Below, in pieces: positions 21,480-30,774 of a stretch of 64,000 nucleotides of DNA (position 1 is the first letter of the stretch; the number at the start of each line of letters is the position of its first letter). The position numbers and the translations under genes are program-made. The notes under the pieces are model-generated. The model made no database searches. It was not told where the DNA came from and was given only the letters and a program-made list of their open reading frames with translations. The DNA is from Protula sp. h YS-2021 (Eukaryota; Annelida; Polychaeta; Sabellida; Serpulidae), in contig OX457028.1 in the NCBI GenBank assembly GCA_949752745.1, forward strand, positions 4,204,952 to 4,268,951. The letters are read 5' to 3'.

Positions 21480-24125
21480 AGATCCATGGTGGAGCACAGG
21501 TCACTTCAGACTGCTGACGCCTGTCCAGATCTCAGGCCATCTACTGCACCTTCGCCACTTGCTGCTTGGCTTGGTGCTTCCTAGCAGACTACCAGAAACC
21601 CTAGAGCAGAACTAGGTTACGTGGAGACGCCTGAATACAGGGGTTTAATTCTCAACCGTCTCAGCCACCCCTTGCTCTACAGACACCAGTACCAACGAGC
21701 TTCCAAGCCTTGGTTACGTTCGATACTTGTTACCGAGTACTCAGCTTGGCTAGGTTTACGCTAAGTACCAGATACCCACTGGATACCTGAGTCTGAGTAG
21801 GGTGACTTGGTGCTGAGTCACAGCTGTCGGCTTGGCACCAACCAAGTAGCAAGCTCGTAGACTTTGGTCACCAAGATTTGGTGTATTTTGGCCAGAAGCG
21901 CACCAATGTCCAAGCGCCAACAAGGACCTTGGTTCGCTGTCAAGCTTAGTGCGTGTTGGTCAGTGCTGCGTCATCCGCGCGTTCATTCGAGCTAGAATTC
22001 AGTTCAGTACAGACTGCTTTATTCTGAAATGAGTGTTTGGTAATTTTACGAACAAGTTACTTATGCACTCTTATTTTTTTGCTTTGTTTCAGACGAGACC
22101 GAAGCTGGTCTGCACCTCAGTAATCTAAAGGTTTCCTGCATACACCCTGCATCATCTATCACCTACACTCACTCTGTGACAGATGCAGGAGGGACAGGGA
22201 CATATCCCTGTGTGGCGCACTACACACTTGCAAAGAGTGTGTGCACTTAGCCCACCGCAAGACTGGGATGCCTTAGAAAAACTCCACGCCAAGAACAGGT
22301 TCAGTCTTTGTCGTTGCATATGGCGAGAGTTAATTCACTCGTAATCGGTCAGGTTTCGTCCCCAATGCAGATGGCGAGAGTTAATTCACCCGTACTCGGT
22401 CAGATGTCGTCCACTGTGTGTGCAGACCGGGGACGGTATTGGCTTTTGACTTGTACAAAAAGAGTAGCAAGCCCAAGTCTACAGCAGCTACTCCAGAAAC
22501 GGTGGCAGAATTAGACTTACCCACGTTGGGTGAGAAGGCTATTATAGACAAAGCCTGGTCAGCCCTTCACCAAGAAACTGAAAAAGTTATCTCGAAGGAA
22601 TCGAGCTTAGCATCGCCACCGACCGTACCCGCGTCGAAAGAAAGTGACTACTACGTCCGCGAAGCCAGGCGCGTGCCTTAGCAGTTGTGTGAGTGAATTT
22701 GGTATCCACCACGTCCACATACCACTGCGTCACAAGCTCTGGATATGCCTCCAATGCCTCAGTCGGGCTCATTGAACATCTCATTGTTTTTGACGATGCA
22801 GACTCAGCTCCAAAGCCAGATCCAAAAATTACAGGAAGCACTGCCCTCGATACAAGAACCGAGACCCTGACACACATCGACTGTGATGTTATCACACTCA
22901 TCGGATGACCCACAGGTGCTGGCGGGGTCGATCCCTACTCCGGCGTCTACCCAGATTACCATACAGCAAACACAAGGGCCAGGTGCCAGAGATACCCAGG
23001 AGGCAATTATCCCCAGCAAGAGTGAGTCTGTCGTTTTCCCCCGTCGGGTCAACTCTCCATGACGCAGCACGTCGACGATGACGAGGAACTCGCACCCCTG
23101 GATACGTCACCGCTAGCTGCGATCCACAAGAAGAGGGACAGAGCGATTTACACGCCCATCTCAGGCTCAGTCACGAAGGAGGAACCAGGCCTGTCAAACC
23201 TCTACAATCCGCCCCATCCCAACACCAGTTCAGTTTCCTCTCCGCCCGATAGATCCTATCCTTTCCCCAGGCAAAGCTCAACGACTGTGGAAAGATCCAG
23301 CGGCTGCGGGTGGACGACCACTTCGCACCCCGTCTTCCCCGGTTTTTCCCTGTGCCTGGTAGATATGTGTCTCCGCCAGTGGACTCATTAACTCCCGAAG
23401 ACGTACCGTTTCAGCACGTTATCCAAGAAACTTTCCAGGCTCTTGGTTATTGAATGTGGATGCTCAGTGTCAGACAGACAGTGTCAGACAGACAGTGTCA
23501 GACAGACAGCGTCAGACAGAAATGATCTGCCGATTGGCATGACGCCACAAGCGACCCTTCCATAACCAGAAGCTTTCGTTTCAAAGACGAATGAAGAAGT
23601 AGCCAACGCCCTGTCGGTGCGTTGCAGAGAGCTAAAACGCTTGGACGCAGGAGAGGGATGAGTGATGTTTTCGTTTTAATTCCTCTAAGCACTGCACACT
23701 GCAACAGAGTCCGTAACGCTCCTCTGACGACCTCATACCTCTAAAGGCTCTTGAGAAACACACCAAGTGCACGGTTTGGATGCTGTCGGTACGTCAGGAC
23801 TCGGATATTCCGCTAGTCGAGAGACGCAAAGTCCATCGAGAGTTCAGCAAGGCAAGTGTTGAACTTTAGTGTCTTTCCACATGCTGAGTCCGACGGACCC
23901 GATGGCACTCAAACTGCTGGACTGCTTGGCTTTGACAATCAGGGATATGGTCAAGCTAGCGACCACCTCTGTGGTGTACCTGAGACTCGACGCCTCCTAG
24001 AACACTGCTGGTCAAGCGTCAAAGGCCTCAGCGATCTGCGACACGCCACCATATTTGGGCAGAAAGAACTATTTTCCCAGGAGGAAGTAGAGAGAGTGCA
24101 CCAGAAAAGTAAAGCGCTATCAAAT
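21480..24125 (+). pseudogene. Decayed DIRS-type element, 5' and gag-like part
   Basis: From about 22418 a frame reads LYKKSSKPKSTAATPETVAE, like the acidic/Ser-Thr-rich gag start of DIRS elements. Broken frames follow, including VDSLTPEDVPFQHVIQETFQ near 23380 and FSQEEVERVHQKSKALSNG near 24075. The latter parallels the sequence near 10970-11020 of the first DIRS-type copy. It contains a 55-bp tandem duplication (ATGGCGAGAGTTAATTCAC at 22320 and 22372) and a CAGACAGTGTCAGACAGA array at 23468-23520. The left boundary is uncertain. Confidence 0.5.
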
Positions 24126-24832
24126 GGGAACAGGCCCAAACCCCCTCCCCCCCCCGACCGAAAGCCCCCCGGTCCTAACCCCCCCGTCAAACCCCCCCCC
24201 ACCCCGACTAAAACCCCCCGGCGACCTAAACCCCCCGACCCAAAACCCCCCGGTTCTCAGGTCTATTTTATATTTTGTAATTGCGATACATCCACGTTGT
24301 TAATTACACTTCAAATGCCCACTATAAAAGAAAACTTCATACATCCATTGATGATAGCACTCATTTTTTGAAATTACAATTGCTCTTGCGATTGATAAGT
24401 GTGTACACTTAAAAATTGCAATTCATATGCCGGTTGCGAGGTCAGTCGAGTTTACAAATTACAATTTCTCTTGCGGTAGATGTGACTTATATCCATTGTG
24501 ATTCACTTGAATGGGTATTCAGTGACCCAGATTGCTGTGAAAAATCATGCTACCATCATGGAGTACATCACATCTGCTAAAGGGAATCCAAAGATATTGT
24601 ACCAAGGGCATTTGTACGTAAAAATCTAGCAAATGGCTATGTTTCGTACGAGTGCGAAAAGGAAAAGAGGCGCCAGAACAAGTTATCAATACACATTTTC
24701 TTAGAGAACGCGGGAGGGGGTGTTGGGTCGGGGGGTTTAGGCCGCCGGGAGGTTTTAGTCGGAGGGAGGGTTGACGGGGTGATTAGGGCCGGGGGGGGTT
24801 CGGTCGGGGGGGGGGGGGTTGGGCCTAGACTC
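24126..24832. mobile_element. Mutator-like element (MULE) with long C/G-rich terminal inverted repeats
   Basis: The left arm (24126-24265) begins GGGAACAGGCCCAAACC. The right arm (about 24705-24832), reverse-complemented, begins GAGTCTAGGCCCAACC and follows the left arm through about 125 bp, with shared landmarks CCGACCGAA, CCCGTCAA, GACTAAAACC and CCTAAACCCCCCGACCCAA. CTATCAAAT (24117-24125) and TTATCACAT (24833-24841) form a 9-bp target-site duplication with two mismatches, the length made by Mutator transposases. It splits the DIRS-type element. The interior carries a FLYWCH-like remnant. Confidence 0.75.
24522..24690 (+). pseudogene. FLYWCH-like zinc-finger remnant inside the MULE
   Basis: The frame from 24522 reads VTQIAVKNHATIMEYITSAK then GNPKILYQGHLYVK, stops at TAG 24627, and resumes one base out of phase as LANGYVSYECEKEKRRQNKL. 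The order 'GxPxLxYxGxLYVx ... ANGxxxYxCEK' matches the start of FLYWCH fingers, which are common in animal Mutator-like transposases. Later Cys/His ligands are missing. Non-functional fragment. Confidence 0.5.
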
Positions 24833-24842
24833 TTATCACATG

Positions 24843-25840
24843 AGTTGACACTCGTTGCAAGGGCTGCCAGGCAATTCTAGTGTCCTCAGACAAGCTGGTA
24901 GTCGTAACTCCCTCGCTAAATCAGGTCGAGATCGAGTAGCAAGGCACGTGCTTCTCCTCCAAAGAAGCCTGGACTATCAGGCAGCGGCAAAACGCCTCGA
25001 CAGGCCTCTCACCAATGCAGGTAACAATCAGCCAAAGTGTCTCTCAGAGAGGAGCGACTCGTCTCCAAGACATACTTTGATAAGGTCAAACGACATGGAG
25101 AGTTCTCAGCCCTCCGAAGATTACTTGCTTGTAGGAGACAGGCTAGGCAAGTTCTGTCCAGTCTGGCGCGAGATGGGTGCTCCGAAAAGAGTGGTGCCCT
25201 TCCGTTCAGACGCAACCAATGGGGTCACAACCCACCCATGCCTCTTTGTGACCAAAACGAGTGACAGTGGAGATGTCAGAAAAGGGTTTTTCAGCAGGGT
25301 CTTTCTGGCACCCAAGAAATCAGGGGGTTTGCGGTTAGGCACAGACCTATCAACCCTAAATCATTTTCTCCACTTAACTCCTTTTCAGATGGACACAGCC
25401 CAGACCATAAAGGACTCAATGGATGCAGACCTGTGGGGTATGTCGATAGATTTGTCCGACGCGTATCTACACTTGCCGCCAGAAGGTACCTGTGTTTTCA
25501 GAAGGGGTAAAAGACATTTTTTGTATCTGGCTCTCCCGTTGCGTCTGTCCATGACACACCCTTTGTCTTCACAAAGATCATGAAAGTTCTCAAGGCGTGG
25601 GCCCTAGTGCAAAGGATGTTAGTGTTCCAGTGTCTAGACGACTGGTTCGTGGCACATCAAGAGCAAGATTAAGGTTAAGGGAGCAGACACAGGCCTTGAT
25701 CAGTCAGGCAATATATGTAAGTCTCTTGGTGAATCTTTCCGAAGTCCGAACTCGGCACTAAGTTCTAAAGCAAGTAATGGTGTTCTTGGGGTGGAGGGGG
25801 AGGGGGGAGCGAAGTGGGATCTACGCCTAGCAAGAGCTTA
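24843..25840 (+). pseudogene. Decayed DIRS-type element, reverse transcriptase part
   Basis: Near 25290 the frame reads FFSRVFLAPKKSGGLRLGTD, then LSTLNHFLHLTPFQMDTAQT, WGMSIDLSDAYLHLPPEG (motif A with the first catalytic Asp) and FLYLALPLRL. A frameshift at about 25555 precedes FTKIMKVLKAW and CLDDWF, where the usual YLDD has Cys. A thumb-like VMVFLG near 25775 is disrupted by a G-rich expansion. The KKxGGxR, LNxxL and DLxDAYxHxP spacing is that of DIRS/Ngaro RTs. Inactive. Confidence 0.75.
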
Positions 25841-25945
25841 GCCCCCCACACCACCCCACCCCACCCCACCCCACCACCCGAACCGCACCCCCCCCCCCCA
25901 CCCCACCCAGAGCACCGGGGAAGGATACAGACTGCCACCCAGACA
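25775..25945. repeat. G-run followed by C-rich tract
   Basis: Runs of G at about 25780-25808 and (CCCCA)n-like runs at about 25840-25910. Low complexity inside the RT remnant. Confidence 0.75.
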
Positions 25946-26755
25946 ACCCAGGCCACAAAATAGAATACGAGGGTAAGTTTGACAAAAATGAAATCTCTCC
26001 TTAATTACCATTTGACTTGTGTATGCTGCCTATCGCATTTACTTATTCTCCGCATTTCCATCACTGCGGTTCAACGATAGGTAATAGTTATTGATTTCCG
26101 TCATAGCTGATCTAACCCATTGAAATCGCCAGCTGAGTCAAGTTTGAATGATCTCGTAATGTTGTTACTTTGCATCAATTTCTGTAAGGAAACACGGATG
26201 GTCACATTTCTTACATTTTTCTTTTTGCATGGTTTTTTTCAGTTATTAACTACAGCTAGACGTTCCATGGCAATGCTCACACCAAATATTTGCACAATTT
26301 GTGTACTGCATTTGGCACAATTTCGATTTCATTGCGAGAAACGAATGGTACTAATTACAGCCGGGTTCCTACCTTCGCTGGGCAACTGTTATTCCCATTA
26401 GTAAAACAATAACAACTGTTTCTTGGCTGAGGAACTCCTGGTGAAGGAATCATTGTGTTGTTCTGTGTGGGGCAGACACAACCATAGTGAGATAGCGACG
26501 ATTTGAAGACAGAAATAGCTCACGCAATACGCTCTCACATCTGTGATAACAAGTTAATACGCAGAACTAATTCCGGGCCTGTATCCTCTGCCCTAACTTC
26601 ATAAGACTCAAGTAATGCTTTCCAACCATGTGTTTACAGTTTTATTTCAGTTTTACGTGATTAGCAAGATCTCTTTTACGACATCAATAAAACTAACAGC
26701 GAACTAGCGCGCTTGCTCAAGAGGGTTGCAAAAGACAGTATTCTCCAAGACATAT
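25946..26755. other. Intergenic, no gene seen
   Basis: AT-rich sequence with no recognisable feature. Confidence 0.5.
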
Positions 26756-26945
26756 TCAGCAATGAGTAAGTCAACGCCGTGTAATGACGCCGTGTAATGA
26801 CACGGTGTAAAGGTGCTGTGTAACAACTCCGTGTAATGACACCATGTAATGACTCCATATAATGGCGCGGTGTAATGTCCCTGTGTAATGACTCCACGTA
26901 ATGACACCATATAATGGCGCGGTGTAATGTTCCTGTGTAATGACA
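26756..26945. repeat. 14-15 bp minisatellite
   Basis: About 13 units built on GTGTAATGACNCCRTGTAAT, with variants GGCGCGGTGTAATG and TCCCTGTGTAATG. Confidence 0.85.
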
Positions 26946-27608
26946 GCAGTTAGTCACGAAGAGGAGAGCACTCGCTCACTAATTAGTCGCCGGTTTATTT
27001 TCCAGTGACACGTTTCTTGGGTGGGGGGAGGGGAGAGGGGGAGGGGGCGCTTTGTCCGTCTTGAACAATGAGCCCAATCAGACTGCCAACATTCATAGAG
27101 GTCAACTTGCGAAAAAGGGCCGGGGGAGAATATCTTGCGAGTCTCCATGCATCCATTTGCACTTTGGTCGGAACTCTGCAAAAAATAACTTTGCTATAGA
27201 TTGATATTTAGGACGTAAATTAAAACTTAGCAAGTCGAAAATTTACAAAGCGTATGCTGGGTTTGTACAGGGACAATGTTTCGGACATTTTTTGTTTTTC
27301 TTTTTACCGGTCCGTCAATTTGTTTTTACTTCTTTTCTGGTCACACCCCCCACCCCCAGTATCTCCAAATTTAGCACATATCTAGTACTTGATATGAAGT
27401 TGTGCTCCCCTCTTTTTGTTCTCGCATTTGTTTTCGTTTTCATGATCAAAACGAGAAGAAAAAAATAAAAACGATAATAATTATAATAAAATAAAAATTA
27501 AATTGTTATTTTTATTGCAAAAACGCAAGGCGTAAAGCCTGCAGCAGCATTTGCACAAGCTCTTGCACACTGTGCATTGCATACATGGTGTGTGTTCTTA
27601 CTTGCATA
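26946..27608. other. Intergenic, no gene seen
   Basis: No gene supported. A G-rich tract at 27020-27048 and an A/T-rich stretch at 27455-27520. Confidence 0.5.
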
Positions 27609-27762
27609 CGCCTAAATGGGAACAGGACAATTCTCCCCCAGACAATCCCCCAGTCAATTCCCCCCCGCCCGACAATTCTCCCCCCACCGAACAATTCCCC
27701 CCGTAGGACAATTCCCCCCGAGGACTATTCCCCCCATTCATTTTTATTTTTCTTATTTTTCT

Positions 27763-27768
<6 letters not shown>

Positions 27769-27815
<47 letters not shown>

Positions 27816-27828
27816 TTTTTTTTTTACA
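27769..27828. repeat. (CT)n-(T)n microsatellite inside the MULE-like element
   Basis: About 38 bp of CT followed by about 20 T, just inside the left arm. Confidence 0.95.
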
Positions 27829-27971
27829 AATTGTTGCCCTTTTATCTTCTAGCTGGAGATGGTAATTATCCTTTCATTTCAACATTTTCGCAATTGCAAT
27901 TTACATGCCTTATCCAAACCAATGAACTTTAAGTTGGCCGCCTCAGTGCCAGTAAAAACGGTTTTTTACAG

Positions 27972-28213
27972 GTACATCGGTCGGATCCGCCGTAATGTTC
28001 GCGGTGCACCTGGTTAAATTATGGGTGGCCGCTTGCCCGAGCCACCACGTCGCTGGTACGCCGACTCTGCGCAGCGCATTCCTCAAACAGTCCGCGACTT
28101 TGAAAACCGACACACTGTTGATTATTTGTGTGGAACTGCCCACAACATCAGGTTTTAAATGGCAGAAAAAACTTTCGTTCCAGACGGAAGAATTTTGCAT
28201 TTTTGATTTTAAG
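27972..28213 (+). CDS. Splice-bounded open frame inside the MULE-like element (possible captured exon)
   Basis: Preceded by GGTTTTTTACAG and followed by AAG|GTATTTT. The 242 bp are open in the phase implied by these sites (intron phase 1 before, phase 0 after). The product contains MFAVHLVKLWVAACPSHHVA and LLIICVELPTTSGFKWQKKL. It is richer in CpG than the AT-rich flanks, as expected of coding sequence. The opposite strand is also open for 85 codons but lacks a matching acceptor, so plus is preferred. No family recognised. It may be a host exon captured by the element, or a host exon whose flanking introns carry the repeats. Confidence 0.35.
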
Positions 28214-28447
28214 GTATTTTAAAAATAAAGACTTTGGCATTCAAAATAAAATAAAAATAAAAATTAAGTGGGGATGGGGGAATAGTCCTCGGGGGGAATT
28301 GTCCTACGGGAGAAATGGTTCGGGGGGGATTGTCGGGGGAGTTGTCTGGGGGGAATTGTCCTAGACCCGCCTAAATACGCTGAAATAGTGACAGGCTTGT
28401 GTTGTTTTTTAAGAAAGACGCGTGGATGCAAGATCTCACCTCTTCAT

Positions 28448-29096
28448 TAACACTTTATGAATTTGTGCGAGCAGCCGTTCGTCTGTGTTTTTTCTTCTTG
28501 ACACTTTTCCGATTTTTATGTGTCTTCTTCTCTGACACCTATGGACCCTAGGACTATGAAACTTGGGACTTATAAAGAGCTTGATCTGAACATGTGCATG
28601 TCACTTTTTATTTTCGTCTTCGATTTTGTTTTCTTTGTTAAAACGCCATGTGAAAAGAGTGTATTTTTTGCAAGTAAAAGCGAAGCATTTAATGTACAGC
28701 ACAGAACATCACACAGTTGCTAAGCTTTGTGCGAGCTCTGACTGCGTAAACAGATAACACAGCGTATGCCTGATCAGTCAATCAAACCTTAAGTCAACAA
28801 AAAGCAAACATTACTCGGCTTGTAAGGCGTATTCAAGCTGTGTTGTTTGCTAATATATTTAGCTTCTATTAAGTTATCAACCTATGGAGCTTTTTTCTTG
28901 ACAGTGGTCCGATTTTTTAGAATATTATAAGCCGCAGACATGTTGTGCCATAAGCTCTGTACATAGTTGTATAACACACTGTATGCATTTCGTAAAATAC
29001 TTTATATTATTCGAGAAATAAACCATTGAAGGAAGTATTTTTGCGTTTTAATTTTTGTCAAGTGTTTAGCATTTCGCTAGCGAAATGCGGTTCTAG
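28448..29096 (+). mobile_element. Helentron-like non-autonomous element, copy 3
   Basis: Begins TAACACTT after a T and lacks about 26 bp of the 5' terminus seen in copies 1 and 2. It contains the conserved open stretch MKLGTYKELDLNMCMSLFIF. It ends with TTGTCAAGTGTTTAG, the perfect 18-bp palindrome CATTTCGCTAGCGAAATG, CGGTTCTAG and a flanking T. About 160 bp near 28850-29000 are absent from the other copies. Confidence 0.6.
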
Positions 29097-29449
29097 TTTC
29101 ATATCAATTACCAGCTTGAGTTAGGCACAATTCGGGGTGAATGTCTCAGAGAGAGTGAGGTGGGCGGGAGGAGGAGGATACCGTTCCACCGACCACGCAG
29201 CAAGGCTACGTTGTTTTTCTAGAAATTTCTTAGCAATGTTTCGGAATCTGAAACAAAGAAAACATTGGCTTTCTTTTTTCTCCATGTTTAAATATTGGCA
29301 GAGCGTGTATCTTGGAAGGACTGAGGGGTCCTTTCCAGCACGTTCCGCCATCAAAGTTTTCTTTTTTTAATTAAGACATATTTATGCATTTTTATTGCAC
29401 AATGACACTACAATTGTTGAATGGACGATTCTTGACTATTTGCCAAGTA
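29097..29449. other. Intergenic, no gene seen
   Basis: No gene or repeat recognised. Confidence 0.5.
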
Positions 29450-30065
29450 CAGTGGAACTTTAGTTTTCAGATATGGGACTGTTCGGATATGAGGGTGTTA
29501 TGTTATCGGAGTGTGTCCGGATATCGGGTGTGCGGATATGGGAATGTCCGGATAAGGGAGTGTCCGGATATGGGAGTGTTCGAATATGGGAATGTGTTCA
29601 GATATGAGAGTGTTCGGACATGGGATTGTCCGGATATGGGATTGTTCGGATATGGGAGTGTTGGGATATGGGATTGTCCGGAAATAGAAGAGTTGGGACA
29701 TGGGAGTGTTGGGATATAGGAATGTTCGGATATGAGAGTGCTCGGGTATGAGATTGTCCGGAAATGGGAGTGTTCGGATATGGGAGTGTTCGATATGGGA
29801 GTGTTGGGATATGGGAGTGTTCGGAAATGGGAGTTTTCGGATATGGGAGTGTTGGGATATTTGAGTGTTCGAATATGGGAGTGTTGGGATATGGAAGTGT
29901 TCGGATATGGGAGTGTTGGTATGTGGAAGTGTCCGGATATGGGAGCGTTCGGATATGGGAGTGTTGGGATATGGGAGTGTTCGGATATTTGAGCATTGGG
30001 ATATGGGAGTGTCCGGATATGGGAGTGTTCGGATATGGGAGTGTTAGTATATGGGGATGTTCGGA
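29450..30065. repeat. 18-bp minisatellite starting at a pogo/Tigger-like terminus
   Basis: TA at 29448-29449 precedes CAGTGGAACTTTAGTTTTCA, which has the CAGTGGAAC start of Tigger/pogo-type ends. About 33 units of the type GTTCGGATATGGGAGTGT follow. Six-codon units keep frames open on both strands (MGVFGY on plus, HIRTLPYPNTPIS on minus). No opposite terminus was found, so this looks like a solo expanded end. Confidence 0.85.
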
Positions 30066-30774
30066 TATAAGCAATTTCAGTAAACAGGGGCTGTTCGGGA
30101 TCTCTACATGGACCATGATACAGTGTGTGTCAGATATGATGTGCAACGAAGTTGTTTTTAGAAATTGCGTACATTAGAAAATCAAAGAGAAACAAAATAT
30201 CTAACAAATCCATTAAAATTTCTAACAAATCCATTAAAATTCTGTTTTACACTATATAAAAACATTGCAGACATTGGGACAGGCCTTTGTTTGTATAATT
30301 GGTGATTAAGAAGCTTAAAACACAATAGCAAACAGTTGTGTAGTTGTGGTGTAATGGCCATTTCGAATTCTGCACCATTCAAGTTTTTTTAAAGTTTTGA
30401 AATTTAAAATATATGAAGTGCCAAATTCTAAAAGATACGCAAAGATACTACGATTAACACTTGAACTGCATCAGTAATTCTGTAGGTAGTTTGTTATTTT
30501 TTTGTTGATAAAGCATTTCAAAATCAGATACTTAAAGAGTCATTAAAATATTAAAATTGTAATCAGTCATTACCATTGTGTTTCACTCTAAAAGTAAACT
30601 CAAGTGCCCAAAGACTCACAGTTCGTTAATTAGGTACTTTCTTTTTGTTATACATACTGCATTTTCAATACATGGTCAATATCTTCGTAGTATTCACCTC
30701 TAAATGCGCAAAAATCACTCGAACAAAAAAAGCTTTTTCCAGATACAGTACTGACAGTGTAGATAAAAATTCTA
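30066..30774. other. Intergenic, no gene seen
   Basis: AT-rich. A short direct repeat, TTTCTAACAAATCCATTAAAA, lies at 30199-30241. No gene supported. Confidence 0.5.

Larger units (their letters stand above)
27618..28367. mobile_element. Mutator-like element with perfect 9-bp target-site duplication, Pack-MULE-like
   Basis: CGCCTAAAT at 27609-27617 is repeated exactly at 28368-28376. The left end GGGAACAGGACAATTC matches the MULE at 24126 (GGGAACAGGCCC). The right end is GAATTGTCCTAGACC; its reverse complement GGTCTAGGACAATTC mirrors the left end. Both arms (about 27618-27740 and 28272-28367) are arrays of GGACAATTCCCCCC-type units in inverted orientation. The 530-bp interior holds a CT/T microsatellite and a splice-bounded CpG-rich open frame, not a transposase. 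Confidence 0.8.

Noticed and set aside
27943..28200. 85-codon minus-strand frame in the MULE-like element
   Set aside because: No acceptor site fits on that strand. The plus-strand frame has both splice sites in phase, though the choice is not certain.
29598..30177. Frames with HIRTLPYPNTP or MGVFGYGSV repeats
   Set aside because: Result of an 18-bp repeat unit.
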